In this document: in pieces, positions 6,492 through 13,718 of the stretch
Layout: every line of letters starts with the position of its first letter
Position numbering within the stretch: the first letter of the stretch is position 1
NCBI GenBank assembly: GCA_020048595.1
Contig: JAIFMH010000036.1
Location: forward strand, 1-14,766
Source: Bacteroidota bacterium
GTDB taxonomy: Bacteria; Bacteroidota; Bacteroidia; Bacteroidales; UBA4417
Reading direction: 5' to 3'
DNA length: 14,766 nt
The notes under the pieces: generated by a model
The model's database searches: none
What the model was told of the DNA's origin: nothing
What the model saw: only the letters and a program-made list of their open reading frames with translations
Position numbers and translations under genes: made by a program

Positions 6492-6608
6492 TTAACCTTG
6501 CCTTTGTTTGTACTTGGGATTCTTTTTGTTGATTACGTAGATTCTCCCTTTCCTGCGCACGATTTTGCATTCAGGTGTTCTTTTCTTAACTGATGCTCTA
6601 ACTTTCAT
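6492..6608 (-). CDS. rpmJ: 50S ribosomal protein bL36 (zinc-ligand-poor form)
   Basis: A 38-residue protein. It starts MKVRASVKKRTPECK and ends NPKYKQRQG, the diagnostic L36 ends, with RRKGRIYVINKK between. L36 stabilises the 23S rRNA fold late in assembly. The C+ form binds zinc with three Cys and one His. Here only Cys14 remains; the other positions are Thr11, Asn27 and Tyr33, so this is a C-minus, zinc-independent form. It lies between infA and rpsM, the usual place, with gaps of 31 and 32 bases. Confidence 0.95.
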   Translation of the reverse strand: MKVRASVKKRTPECKIVRRKGRIYVINKKNPKYKQRQG

Positions 6609-6639
6609 TGCTTGAGTTATTTCTTAGGTGTTTTATTCT

Positions 6640-6858
6640 TTATTTATATCGGAAGTTAATTCTTCCTTTACTCAGATCGTAGGGCGACATTTCAATTTTC
6701 ACTCTGTCACCAACCAGAATTTTAATGTAGTGCATCCTCATTTTACCTGAAATGTGTGCAATAATCATGTGCCCATTTTCAAGTTCAACCCGGAACATTG
6801 CATTACCAAGCGATTCCTTCACTATGCCGTCCTGCTCAATTACAAGTTGTTTTGCCAT
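6640..6858 (-). CDS. infA: Translation initiation factor IF-1
   Basis: Occupies the A site of the 30S subunit during initiation and supports IF-2 and IF-3. 72 residues, the standard length, forming a single S1-like OB fold: MAKQLVIEQDGIVKESLGNA, then FRVELENGHMIIAHISGKMRMHY (the strand 2-4 region), and VGDRVKIEMSPYDLSKGRINFRYK. It starts three bases after the map stop codon, so translation of the two is probably coupled. Its leader has a weak AAGG seven bases before the ATG. Confidence 0.98.
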   Translation of the reverse strand: MAKQLVIEQDGIVKESLGNAMFRVELENGHMIIAHISGKMRMHYIKILVGDRVKIEMSPYDLSKGRINFRYK

Positions 6859-6861
6859 TTA

Positions 6862-7653
6862 TTACCTTGTTATTAGTATGTCAGGATTAATAACCTGTTC
6901 AATTTCACTGAAACTCGACAAAATGTCAGCTCCGTTATTACGTATTACGACAGCGTGCTCAAAATGTGCTGATGGTTTTTTATCCATTGTACGTATCGTC
7001 CATCCATCATTCTCCTGTGTTACCTGTCTGCTTCCCAGATTGATCATAGGTTCAATACAGATTACCATTCCATTCTCAAGTTTTGCACCATTTCCTTTTC
7101 GCCCATAATTAGGGACTTCAGGTTTTTCGTGCAAACTGGTTCCCAAACCGTGTCCAACCAGATCGCGAACAACTGTATAACCAAAACTTTCCACGTAGGT
7201 TTGAACTTCGTAACCTATATCACCCACACGTTTTCCGGCCATTATTATTTCGATTCCTTTCAGAAGTGAAGTATGTGTCCGTTTCATCAACAGTTCCAGT
7301 TCAACTGCCATTGGCACAAGACCAAATGAAAAAGCTGAATCTCCGTAGTACCCATCAATGATAGTACCACAATCAATTGAAACCAGATCACCTTCCTTCA
7401 GTTCGCGCTTACCTGGTATTCCATGAACTACTACCTCATTAACCGATATACAAAGCGTAGCAGGAAATCCGTGGTATCCTTTAAAAGCAGGTTTTGCTTT
7501 ATGGTCGCGGATAAACTCCTCAGCTATTTTATCGAGAGCAAGTGTAGTAACTCCAGGTTTAATATGCCTGGCAACTTCCGCTATCGTTTTTCCAACAAGT
7601 AAAGAACTCGTACGTATTTTTTCAATTTCTATTTCAGTCTTTATCAGAGCCAT
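6862..7653 (-). CDS. map: Type I methionine aminopeptidase
   Basis: Removes the initiator Met from nascent proteins when the second residue is small; cytosolic, ribosome-associated, with a two-metal centre in a pita-bread fold. 263 residues matches E. coli Map (264). All five metal ligands are present: Asp94 (SIDCG), Asp105 (YYGDS), His168 (LVGHGLG), Glu201 (CIEPM) and Glu232 (HFEHAV), plus the substrate-contacting His77 (VVVHGIPG). There is no N-terminal SH3-type or zinc-finger extension. It lies between secY (20 bases) and infA (3 bases), the conserved arrangement for many bacteria. Confidence 0.98.
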   Translation of the reverse strand: MALIKTEIEIEKIRTSSLLVGKTIAEVARHIKPGVTTLALDKIAEEFIRDHKAKPAFKGYHGFPATLCISVNEVVVHGIPGKRELKEGDLVSIDCGTIIDGYYGDSAFSFGLVPMAVELELLMKRTHTSLLKGIEIIMAGKRVGDIGYEVQTYVESFGYTVVRDLVGHGLGTSLHEKPEVPNYGRKGNGAKLENGMVICIEPMINLGSRQVTQENDGWTIRTMDKKPSAHFEHAVVIRNNGADILSSFSEIEQVINPDILITR

Positions 7654-7673
7654 TATTCCAGTTTAAAAACTGA

Positions 7674-9032
7674 TTAAAAAGCTCCGGCCGCACTACGTCC
7701 TTTGATCCGTCCTGATTTTGTCAGTCCTTCATAATGACGCATGAGTAAGTGACTTTCAATTTGCTGAAGAGTATCCAGTACAACACCTACAAGAATAAGT
7801 AAGGATGTACCTCCATAGAACTGTGCAAACTGCGAACTAACTCCTGCCATACTCACCAACGCCGGCATTACTGCAACCAACGCAAGAAACAATGAACCGG
7901 GGAAAGTAATTTTCGACATTACTCCATCTATAAAATCTGCAGTTTTCTTTCCCGGTTTAACACCAGGTATGAATCCATTATTTTTCTTCATATCTTCAGC
8001 CATCTGATTCGGATTAACCGTAATAGCCGTATAGAAGTATGTAAAAATAATGATTAACAAAGCATACGTAAAGTTGTACCAGAAACCGTTTATGTTAGTA
8101 AAGGCTGAAGCAAAACCTTGTAAGCTTTCACTGCTTGCAAAACCAGCAATAGTTAATGGCAGAAACATGATTGCCTGTGCAAAAATAATTGGCATTACAC
8201 CAGCAGCATTAACCTTTAATGGAATATACTGACGTACACCACCATATTGCTTATTCCCAACAACACGTTTAGCATATTGTACGGGTATCTTACGCGTTCC
8301 CTGAACTAACAGGATACAGAGAAGAACAACAAGAACAAGTACGGCAATTTCTACAATGAACAATACAAGTCCTCCACCTTTTTGCTCCATACGTGCAAGA
8401 AATTCGCTGAATAATGCAAAAGGCAGTCGTGCTATAATACCCACCATAATGATAAGTGAGATACCATTTCCCAATCCTTTATCTGTAATTTTCTCACCGA
8501 GCCACATAACAAACATGGTACCGGCCACCAGAACAACAACAGACGAAATCCAAAAGAAAACCGAAGGTGATGTTACATTCGGGTCAAATGGAGTAATAGC
8601 CTGTGCAGGCAGTTGCGAAATAAGATTAGCGATATAACCCGGAGCTTGCAGTGCTGTGATAACAACAGTAAGGTAACGAGTAATCTGGTTAATCTTCTTA
8701 CGTCCGCTTTCACCTTCTTTCTGCAGTTTCTGGAAATATGGAATAGCCATACCAAGTAACTGTATTACGATGGATGCAGATATGTAAGGCATAATCCCCA
8801 ATGCAAAAATAGATGCATTGCTGAAAGCACCTCCGGAGAACATATTAAGCAATCCAAGAAGACCATCTGAAGATTGATTCTTCAATGCCATCAGTTGCTG
8901 AGGATCTACTCCGGGTATTGTCACAAATGATCCGAACCTGTAGATTAGAATAAGCCCTAAAGTATAGCCGATTCTTCTACGAAGTTCGTCGATCTTATAG
9001 ATATTTTTAAGAGTCTGAATGAAGCGTTTCAT
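7674..9032 (-). CDS. secY: Preprotein translocase channel subunit SecY
   Basis: Forms the inner-membrane protein-conducting channel with SecE and SecG. The 452 residues contain about ten hydrophobic segments, starting with YTLGLILIYRFGSFVTIPGV around 23-42. The plug and second helix lie at about 60-95 (LLNMFSGGAFSNASIF, ALGIMPYISASI). Also seen are GEKITDKGLGNGISLII at 179-195, the cytosolic ribosome/SecA-binding loop VQGTRKIPVQYAKR at 243-256, NPNQMAEDMKKNNGFIPGVKPG around 340-361, and the cytosolic tail ending GRSAAGAF. It starts five bases after the rplO stop, the typical tight coupling at the end of the spc operon. Confidence 0.98.
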   Translation of the reverse strand: MKRFIQTLKNIYKIDELRRRIGYTLGLILIYRFGSFVTIPGVDPQQLMALKNQSSDGLLGLLNMFSGGAFSNASIFALGIMPYISASIVIQLLGMAIPYFQKLQKEGESGRKKINQITRYLTVVITALQAPGYIANLISQLPAQAITPFDPNVTSPSVFFWISSVVVLVAGTMFVMWLGEKITDKGLGNGISLIIMVGIIARLPFALFSEFLARMEQKGGGLVLFIVEIAVLVLVVLLCILLVQGTRKIPVQYAKRVVGNKQYGGVRQYIPLKVNAAGVMPIIFAQAIMFLPLTIAGFASSESLQGFASAFTNINGFWYNFTYALLIIIFTYFYTAITVNPNQMAEDMKKNNGFIPGVKPGKKTADFIDGVMSKITFPGSLFLALVAVMPALVSMAGVSSQFAQFYGGTSLLILVGVVLDTLQQIESHLLMRHYEGLTKSGRIKGRSAAGAF

Positions 9033-9037
9033 TAAGT

Positions 9038-9484
9038 TCAGAGTTTTGTAACAGTTCCACCAACTGATTCGATTGCTTGTATTGCTTTAGCTGAGAATGC
9101 ATTGGCTGTAACATTCATTTTCGCCTTCAATTCTCCACGACCTAAAATTTTAAGCAGATCGTTTTTCCCAAGAAGACCGTTTTCTCTGAGTATTTCAGGA
9201 GTTATAACCAATAAACCTCTTGATTCGGCTAGTTTTTCCAGCACATCAATATTCAGTCCGGTATATTCTACCCTGTTAATATTTCTGAAACCACCTTTTG
9301 GTACGCGGCGGAATAATGGCATCTGACCACCTTCAAAACCACGTTTGTGTTTGTAACCTGAACGCGATTTGGCACCTTTGTGTCCGCGGGTAGATGTACC
9401 GCCACGTCCTGAACCCTGGCCACGGCCAATTCGTTTGTCAGTTTTAGTAGCGCCGTCAGCCGGCTTTAAATTACTTAGATCCAT
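9038..9484 (-). CDS. rplO: 50S ribosomal protein uL15
   Basis: Large-subunit protein that joins late in assembly and organises several 23S rRNA domains. 148 residues, the usual size. The extended Gly/Arg-rich N-terminal arm is clear: RIGRGQGSGRGGTSTRGHKG, then KRGFEGGQMPLFRRVPKGGF. The globular C-terminal part ends IQAIESVGGTVTKL. It is the only complete gene in the window whose stop is TGA rather than TAA. Five bases separate it from secY. Confidence 0.98.
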   Translation of the reverse strand: MDLSNLKPADGATKTDKRIGRGQGSGRGGTSTRGHKGAKSRSGYKHKRGFEGGQMPLFRRVPKGGFRNINRVEYTGLNIDVLEKLAESRGLLVITPEILRENGLLGKNDLLKILGRGELKAKMNVTANAFSAKAIQAIESVGGTVTKL

Positions 9485-9513
9485 GTTATATACTTTCTAT
9501 AAAGGATTGACAA

Positions 9514-9693
9514 TTAAATTTCTTCCACTTTTAATAAATGACTGATTGCTTTAATCATGCCTTCTATCTGAGGGGTTGCTACATGATCGACAGGGCGGTT
9601 CATTTTGCTGATGCCAAGTGCACGTAGTGTACGTTTCTGACGTTCGGGTTGTTTAATACCACTTTTAATTTGTGTAATTCTCACGTTTTTCAT
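9514..9693 (-). CDS. rpmD: 50S ribosomal protein uL30
   Basis: A 59-residue gene. It reads MKNVRITQIKSGIKQPERQK, then RTLRALGISKMNRPVDHVAT and a C-terminal PQIEGMIKAISHLLKVEEI, ending in TAA. The central LRALGISKMNRPV box is the L30 hallmark, and it sits between rpsE (19 bases) and rplO (29 bases) where rpmD is expected. It is the short bacterial form without the eukaryotic L7 extension. It contacts 5S/23S rRNA in the large subunit. Confidence 0.95.
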   Translation of the reverse strand: MKNVRITQIKSGIKQPERQKRTLRALGISKMNRPVDHVATPQIEGMIKAISHLLKVEEI

Positions 9694-9712
9694 CGCGCTA
9701 TATTTTTAGTGG

Positions 9713-10231
9713 TTAACCGTTAAAAACTTTGTCCATGCTGATACCACGTAACTGAGCTACAGTGTGTGCATCCTTCAGTTGGCAAAGACCTTCGATGGTA
9801 GCTTTAACAACACTGTGAGGATTTGATGAACCTTTTGATTTAGCAAGTACATCCTTAACACCAACGCTTTCGAGTACTGCACGCATAGCACCACCGGCTA
9901 TAACTCCGGTACCAGCTGCTGCGGGTTTCATGAAAACTAATGCTCCGCCATATTTGCCGTATTGTTCGTGAGGTATTGTACCTTTTAAAACCGGTACACG
10001 TACCAGGTTTTTCTTGGCATCTTCAATTCCTTTAGCAATTGCAGCCTGAACTTCCTTAGCTTTACCAAGACCGTGACCAACAATTCCGTTTTCATTTCCA
10101 ACTACAACAATAGCTGAGAAAGTGAATGTACGACCTCCTTTGGTAACTTTAGTAACGCGCTGGATGGAAACGAGCCTGTCCTTAAGTTCGGTATCGCTCG
10201 ATTTAACTCTGTTTGTGATTATGTTTGCCAT
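9713..10231 (-). CDS. rpsE: 30S ribosomal protein uS5
   Basis: Small-subunit protein at the solvent side of the neck, involved in accuracy and mRNA helicase activity at the entry channel. 172 residues. The N-terminal double-stranded-RNA-binding-like domain starts LKDRLVSIQRVTKVTKGGRT (16-34), including the Gly-Gly loop associated with spectinomycin response, then VVGNENGIVGHGLGKAKEV (43-61). The C-terminal ribosomal-S5 domain carries AAAGTGVIAGGAMRAVLE around 104-121 and SSNPHSVVKATIEGL. Eight bases follow rplR, suggesting coupled translation. Confidence 0.98.
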   Translation of the reverse strand: MANIITNRVKSSDTELKDRLVSIQRVTKVTKGGRTFTFSAIVVVGNENGIVGHGLGKAKEVQAAIAKGIEDAKKNLVRVPVLKGTIPHEQYGKYGGALVFMKPAAAGTGVIAGGAMRAVLESVGVKDVLAKSKGSSNPHSVVKATIEGLCQLKDAHTVAQLRGISMDKVFNG

Positions 10232-10239
10232 AGCTGTAA

Positions 10240-10602
10240 TTAAAATTTGATGCCACCTTCTCTGGCTGAATCAGCCAGGGCTTTAACTCTACCGTGATAC
10301 AGATAACCGTTACGGTCGAAAACTACTGTCAGAATTCCGCTTTCGAGGGCACGTTCTGCTATAAGTTTCCCAACAAGTTTGGCTTTCTCACTCTTGTTAA
10401 CTTTTTGATCCGCTATACCTTTAGCGCGTGATGATGCAGCAGCTAATGTTGTACCCGACTGATCATCGATCAGCTGTACATATATATCTTTATTGCTGCG
10501 GAAAACTGTCATGCGTGGGCGCTCGCCGCTACCAGTAATGGTTTTGCGAACACGTTTCTTGATCTTCAGTCTCCTGTATTCTTTATCTACTTTGAATGAC
10601 AT
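10240..10602 (-). CDS. rplR: 50S ribosomal protein uL18
   Basis: Binds 5S rRNA and, with uL5, anchors it in the central protuberance. 120 residues. The basic N-terminus (MSFKVDKEYRRLKIKKRVRK) precedes the core that reads RPRMTVFRSNKDIYVQLIDD and ends with FDRNGYLYHGRVKALADSAR and EGGIKF, the standard L18 C-terminus. Standard spc-operon position between rplF and rpsE. Confidence 0.98.
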   Translation of the reverse strand: MSFKVDKEYRRLKIKKRVRKTITGSGERPRMTVFRSNKDIYVQLIDDQSGTTLAAASSRAKGIADQKVNKSEKAKLVGKLIAERALESGILTVVFDRNGYLYHGRVKALADSAREGGIKF

Positions 10603-10632
10603 CGATTAAAAGTATTATGCTGTTCTCAATGA

Positions 10633-11190
10633 TTATTTATCCGATGCTGATTTACCAGCTTTACGTTTCAGTATTTCGCCTACAAACTTGATACCTTTTC
10701 CTTTGTATGGTTCAGGTTTGCGCAGCGACCTGATTTTAGCAGCTACCTGGCCTATAAGTTGTTTATCGTGCGATACCATTGTAATAATGGGGTTCTTTCC
10801 TCTTTCTGTTACAGCTGTGACCTGAATCTCAGTTGGCAGTTCAAAGAAGAAGTTGTGTGAGTAGCCTAGTGCCAGTTCTATTGTCTGACCAACAACTACA
10901 GCTTTGTAACCAACACCAACTAGTTCCTGTTGAACTGTAAAGCCTTCACTGACGCCTTTCACCATATTGAAAAGCAGTGAGCGGTACAGTCCATGCATTG
11001 AACGGTGACGCTGTTGTTCGGTTGGGCGCTGCACAAGCAGCTGATTATCTTCAACCTTAACGATAATATCCGGATCTACCTGTTGTTTCAGTTCACCCTT
11101 GGCACCTTTAATAGTAACAAGGTTTTTGTCTGACACTGTGATTGTAACTCCGGAAGGAACCGTAATCGGCAATTTTCCAATTCTCGACAT
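10633..11190 (-). CDS. rplF: 50S ribosomal protein uL6
   Basis: Binds 23S rRNA near the sarcin-ricin loop and the factor-binding site. 185 residues, built from two related alpha/beta repeats: the first opens MSRIGKLPITVPSGVTITVS, and the second ends with SLRKPEPYKGKGIKFVGEIL and the basic KRKAGKSASDK. Between them lies GVGYKAVVVGQTIELALGYSH. Unlike nearly all its neighbours, it is preceded by a perfect Shine-Dalgarno sequence (separate entry) in the 19-base gap after rpsH. Confidence 0.98.
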   Translation of the reverse strand: MSRIGKLPITVPSGVTITVSDKNLVTIKGAKGELKQQVDPDIIVKVEDNQLLVQRPTEQQRHRSMHGLYRSLLFNMVKGVSEGFTVQQELVGVGYKAVVVGQTIELALGYSHNFFFELPTEIQVTAVTERGKNPIITMVSHDKQLIGQVAAKIRSLRKPEPYKGKGIKFVGEILKRKAGKSASDK

Positions 11191-11198
11191 TCTTATTT

Positions 11199-11204
11199 CC
11201 TCCT
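11199..11204 (-). promoter_or_regulatory. Perfect Shine-Dalgarno AGGAGG before rplF
   Basis: The minus-strand gap between rpsH and rplF reads AAAAAGGAGGAAATAAGA, with AGGAGG ending eight bases before the rplF ATG, ideal spacing. It lies outside both coding sequences, so protein coding does not explain it. Most other starts in the window show only A/T-rich leaders, as expected for Bacteroidota. Confidence 0.8.
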
Positions 11205-11209
11205 TTTTA

Positions 11210-11608
11210 TTAGCTAACGTAACAAATTACTTCGCCACCTACGTTTTGGGTTTTAGCATCCTTATCAGTCATAAGTCCGTGTGATGTGGACACTATGGCT
11301 ATTCCAAGTCCGTTAAGAACTCTTGGAAGGTTGTCGTTACCAACATAGCGGCGTAAACCTGGTTTACTAACCCTTTCAATCTGCGTAATAGCTGATTGTT
11401 TGGTTACAGGGTGGTATTTGAGAGCGATCTTAATAACACCAGGTTTTGTATCTTCTTCAAATTTGAAGTTAAGAATATATCCCTGGTCGAAGAGGATTTT
11501 TGTTATCTCCTTCTTGAGATTAGATGCAGGAATTTCAACAACCCTGTGGTTGGCCATCACGGCATTCCTTATTCTAGTAAGATAATCTGCAATCGGATCT
11601 GTGATCAT
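11210..11608 (-). CDS. rpsH: 30S ribosomal protein uS8
   Basis: Primary binder of 16S rRNA helix 21 in the central domain; in E. coli it also represses the spc operon. 132 residues. Landmarks: DPIADYLTRIRNAVMANHR at the N-terminus, VSKPGLRRYVGNDNLPRVLN in the C-terminal domain, GLGIAIVSTSHGLMTDKDA and the terminal VGGEVICYVS. It follows rpsN by 35 bases. Confidence 0.98.
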   Translation of the reverse strand: MITDPIADYLTRIRNAVMANHRVVEIPASNLKKEITKILFDQGYILNFKFEEDTKPGVIKIALKYHPVTKQSAITQIERVSKPGLRRYVGNDNLPRVLNGLGIAIVSTSHGLMTDKDAKTQNVGGEVICYVS

Positions 11609-11643
11609 TTTGTATCTTATAATTAATTGTTTCTGTATTTATT

Positions 11644-11913
11644 TTACCAGCTGGCTTTTTTAACGCCGGGTATTAAGCCGTCGAGAGCCATGAAACGGAA
11701 GTTGATACGCGAAACTCCGAATTGCCTCATATATCCTTTTGGCCTGCCTGTAATTTTGCAACGATTGTGCAAGCGGATAGGATTTGAGTTTTTAGGTAAT
11801 TTCTGTAATCCAACATAGTCGCCGGCAGCTTTGAGAGCAGCACGTTTGGCAGCATATTTATCTACCAGTTTCTGCCGTTTTACCTCTCTAGCTTTTAATG
11901 ATTCTTTTGCCAT
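11644..11913 (-). CDS. rpsN: 30S ribosomal protein uS14 (long, zinc-free form)
   Basis: Head protein of the small subunit. 89 residues places it in the long C-minus class, like E. coli, rather than the 61-residue zinc-binding class. MAKESLKAREVKRQKLVDKY forms the helical N-terminus, and NRCKITGRPKGYMRQFGVSR followed by GLIPGVKKASW is the conserved C-terminus. Only one Cys is present, so no zinc ribbon can form. Lies between rplE and rpsH as usual. Confidence 0.98.
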   Translation of the reverse strand: MAKESLKAREVKRQKLVDKYAAKRAALKAAGDYVGLQKLPKNSNPIRLHNRCKITGRPKGYMRQFGVSRINFRFMALDGLIPGVKKASW

Positions 11914-11924
11914 AGTATTGTAGG

Positions 11925-12473
11925 TTATTTCTTAAAGGGTAAACCAAATTCTTTTAACAGTGCCATGCATTCCTTGTCAGTTTTGGCAGTAGTAACGAAT
12001 GTAATATCCATTCCGTTAATTTTCAAAACCTTATCAATAACTACTTCAGGGAATATTATCTGTTCGGTGATTCCCATGGTATAATTACCACGGCCGTCGA
12101 AACCTTTAGCGTTAATTCCACGGAAGTCACGTACACGTGGTATTGCAATAGCAACAAGCCTGTCGAGGAATTCGTACATCTGCTCACCTCTTAGTGTTAC
12201 GCGAACGCCTACCGGCATGTTCTTACGCAACTTGAAGTTGGAGATATCCTTTTTTGACTTGGTTGAAACAGCTTTCTGACCAGCAATCGCAGTCATTTCG
12301 GCTACGCCAACATCTATGATTTTTTTATCAGATATAGCAGTTCCAAGTCCCTGGTTCAAACAGATTTTAACCAGTTTAGGAACCTGCATATGATTTTTGT
12401 ACTGGAACTGTTCCGTTAAAGCGGGAACTACTTCCTTGTGGTACTTTTCCTTTAGGCGAGCTGAATATTCCAT
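11925..12473 (-). CDS. rplE: 50S ribosomal protein uL5
   Basis: Central-protuberance protein that binds 5S rRNA and contacts the P-site tRNA and the head of the small subunit. 182 residues. Key segments are VPKLVKICLNQGLGTAISDK, GQKAVSTKSKKDISNFKLRK, MPVGVRVTLRGEQMYEFLDR, and FRGINAKGFDGRGNYTMGI. The C-terminus is ALLKEFGLPFKK. Its ATG overlaps the rplX stop by one base (TAATG), so it is probably translated by ribosomes finishing rplX. A GGGGAGGT at 12484-12491, inside the rplX coding end, lies ten bases before the ATG and may act as a Shine-Dalgarno sequence. Confidence 0.98.
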   Translation of the reverse strand: MEYSARLKEKYHKEVVPALTEQFQYKNHMQVPKLVKICLNQGLGTAISDKKIIDVGVAEMTAIAGQKAVSTKSKKDISNFKLRKNMPVGVRVTLRGEQMYEFLDRLVAIAIPRVRDFRGINAKGFDGRGNYTMGITEQIIFPEVVIDKVLKINGMDITFVTTAKTDKECMALLKEFGLPFKK

Positions 12474-12796
12474 TATTTAATTACCTCCCCGGATTTTTTT
12501 GAAACTCTGACAGTTTTATTGGTCTTTTCATCTTTCTTACGGCTGATGCGGGTAGCTTTTCCGCTTCCATCAACAAGCATAAGGTTTGAGATGTGAATAG
12601 GCATTTCCTGTTTGACGATTCCGCCTTTAGGATTTTTAGCGTTTGGTTTTGAATGCTTGGTCGCTAGATTAGCACTCTCAACAATTGCTTTGTAGGATTC
12701 TGTTTCCACTTCCAATACTTTCCCGGTTTTCCCTTTCGAGTCTCCGGCAAGGATCTTCACGGTATCTCCTTTTTTGATATGAACTTTCGTACTCAT
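12473..12796 (-). CDS. rplX: 50S ribosomal protein uL24
   Basis: Assembly-initiating protein of the large subunit, near the tunnel exit. 107 residues. The KOW motif is visible at about 5-30: IKKGDTVKILAGDSKGKTGK. It is followed by KHSKPNAKNPKGGIVKQEMP and IHISNLMLVDGSGKATRISR, both typical. The stop overlaps the rplE start by one base; the gap from rplN is 12 bases. Confidence 0.98.
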   Translation of the reverse strand: MSTKVHIKKGDTVKILAGDSKGKTGKVLEVETESYKAIVESANLATKHSKPNAKNPKGGIVKQEMPIHISNLMLVDGSGKATRISRKKDEKTNKTVRVSKKSGEVIK

Positions 12797-12808
12797 AGTT
12801 TCTTTTGA

Positions 12809-13177
12809 TTAAAGCACTTCAGGTGCGAGTGAAACAATTTTCATGTACTGCTTTTCCCTGAGTTCCCTTGAAACCGGCCCGAAGATACGGGTTCCGATCA
12901 TTTCGCCGGCAGTGTTGATAAGGACAACTGCATTGTCATCGAACCTGATATAGGATCCGTCGGCACGACGTATTTCCTTACTTGTGCGAACTATAACAGC
13001 TTTAGCAACTGTACCTTTTTTGATATTACCTGAGGGAAGGGCTTTTTTCACCGAAACGATGATCTTATCGCCCACGGAGGCATACTTCCTGTTAGTGCCA
13101 CCCAGCACTCTTATACAGAGTACCTCTTTAGCACCGCTGTTATCGGCTACCGTAAGTCTTGATTCCTGCTGTATCAT
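12809..13177 (-). CDS. rplN: 50S ribosomal protein uL14
   Basis: Five-stranded beta-barrel protein of the subunit interface that forms intersubunit bridge B8. 122 residues, exactly the family length. MIQQESRLTVADNSGAKEVL opens the protein, followed by VSVKKALPSGNIKKGTVAKA and FDDNAVVLINTAGEMIGTRI, and it ends FGPVSRELREKQYMKIVSLA PEVL. It starts two bases after the rpsQ stop, implying translational coupling, and it opens the spc-type part of the cluster. Confidence 0.98.
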   Translation of the reverse strand: MIQQESRLTVADNSGAKEVLCIRVLGGTNRKYASVGDKIIVSVKKALPSGNIKKGTVAKAVIVRTSKEIRRADGSYIRFDDNAVVLINTAGEMIGTRIFGPVSRELREKQYMKIVSLAPEVL

Positions 13178-13179
13178 AA

Positions 13180-13437
13180 TTATTTAGCTCTTTCAATGAT
13201 TTCAACTAATCTCCAGCATTTTGTCTTGCTCAGAGGACGGGTTTCAGAAATGCGTACTGTATCACCAATACCACATTCATTGTTTTCGTCGTGTGCAGCA
13301 AATGTTGAGGTCTTTTTTACAAACTTGTGGTATTTAGGGTGCTTTACGCGCCTTTCGACCTGAACGACAATGGATTTCTCCATTTTATTGCTTACAACAA
13401 GACCTGTTTTTTCTTTTCTGAGGTTTCTTTCTTCCAT
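13180..13437 (-). CDS. rpsQ: 30S ribosomal protein uS17
   Basis: OB-fold protein that binds the 16S rRNA 5' domain early in assembly. 85 residues. Landmarks: RKEKTGLVVSNKMEKSIVVQ, the Arg/Lys-rich loop VERRVKHPKYHKFVKKTSTF, then the acidic AHDENNECGIGDTVRISETR and PLSKTKCWRLVEII. The gap from rpmC is 11 bases. Confidence 0.98.
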   Translation of the reverse strand: MEERNLRKEKTGLVVSNKMEKSIVVQVERRVKHPKYHKFVKKTSTFAAHDENNECGIGDTVRISETRPLSKTKCWRLVEIIERAK

Positions 13438-13448
13438 TGCTGTGAAAA

Positions 13449-13670
13449 TTATTGTTTGTTAGCCTTGTTAGCTGCTGCCGATTCTAATTTCCGCTTGTGC
13501 AATTCGGTAACCAAACGGGCTACTGTTCTGCGATAAGCTTTAATTTTGTTTGGGTTCTCTAATGGAGAAACAGCATGGTTCATTTTCAGTTTGTTAAGCT
13601 GCATGCGTTCTTCGTCGAGTCTTTCAATCAACTCGGGAGTTGATAGTTCACGGATAACTTCTTGTTTCAT
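13449..13670 (-). CDS. rpmC: 50S ribosomal protein uL29
   Basis: Small helical-hairpin protein beside the peptide exit tunnel; part of the docking site for trigger factor and SRP. 73 residues. MKQEVIRELSTPELIERLDE is the first helix, and KMNHAVSPLENPNKIKAYRR followed by TVARLVTELHKRK the second, with the family's NP-K-I-R/K turn. It sits 48 bases after rplP and 11 before rpsQ, in the standard L16-L29-S17 order. Confidence 0.97.
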   Translation of the reverse strand: MKQEVIRELSTPELIERLDEERMQLNKLKMNHAVSPLENPNKIKAYRRTVARLVTELHKRKLESAAANKANKQ

Positions 13671-13718
13671 TTTGCTTCTATTATACTGTTGGCAACTCTT
13701 GATTGTCGGTTAGCCAGG

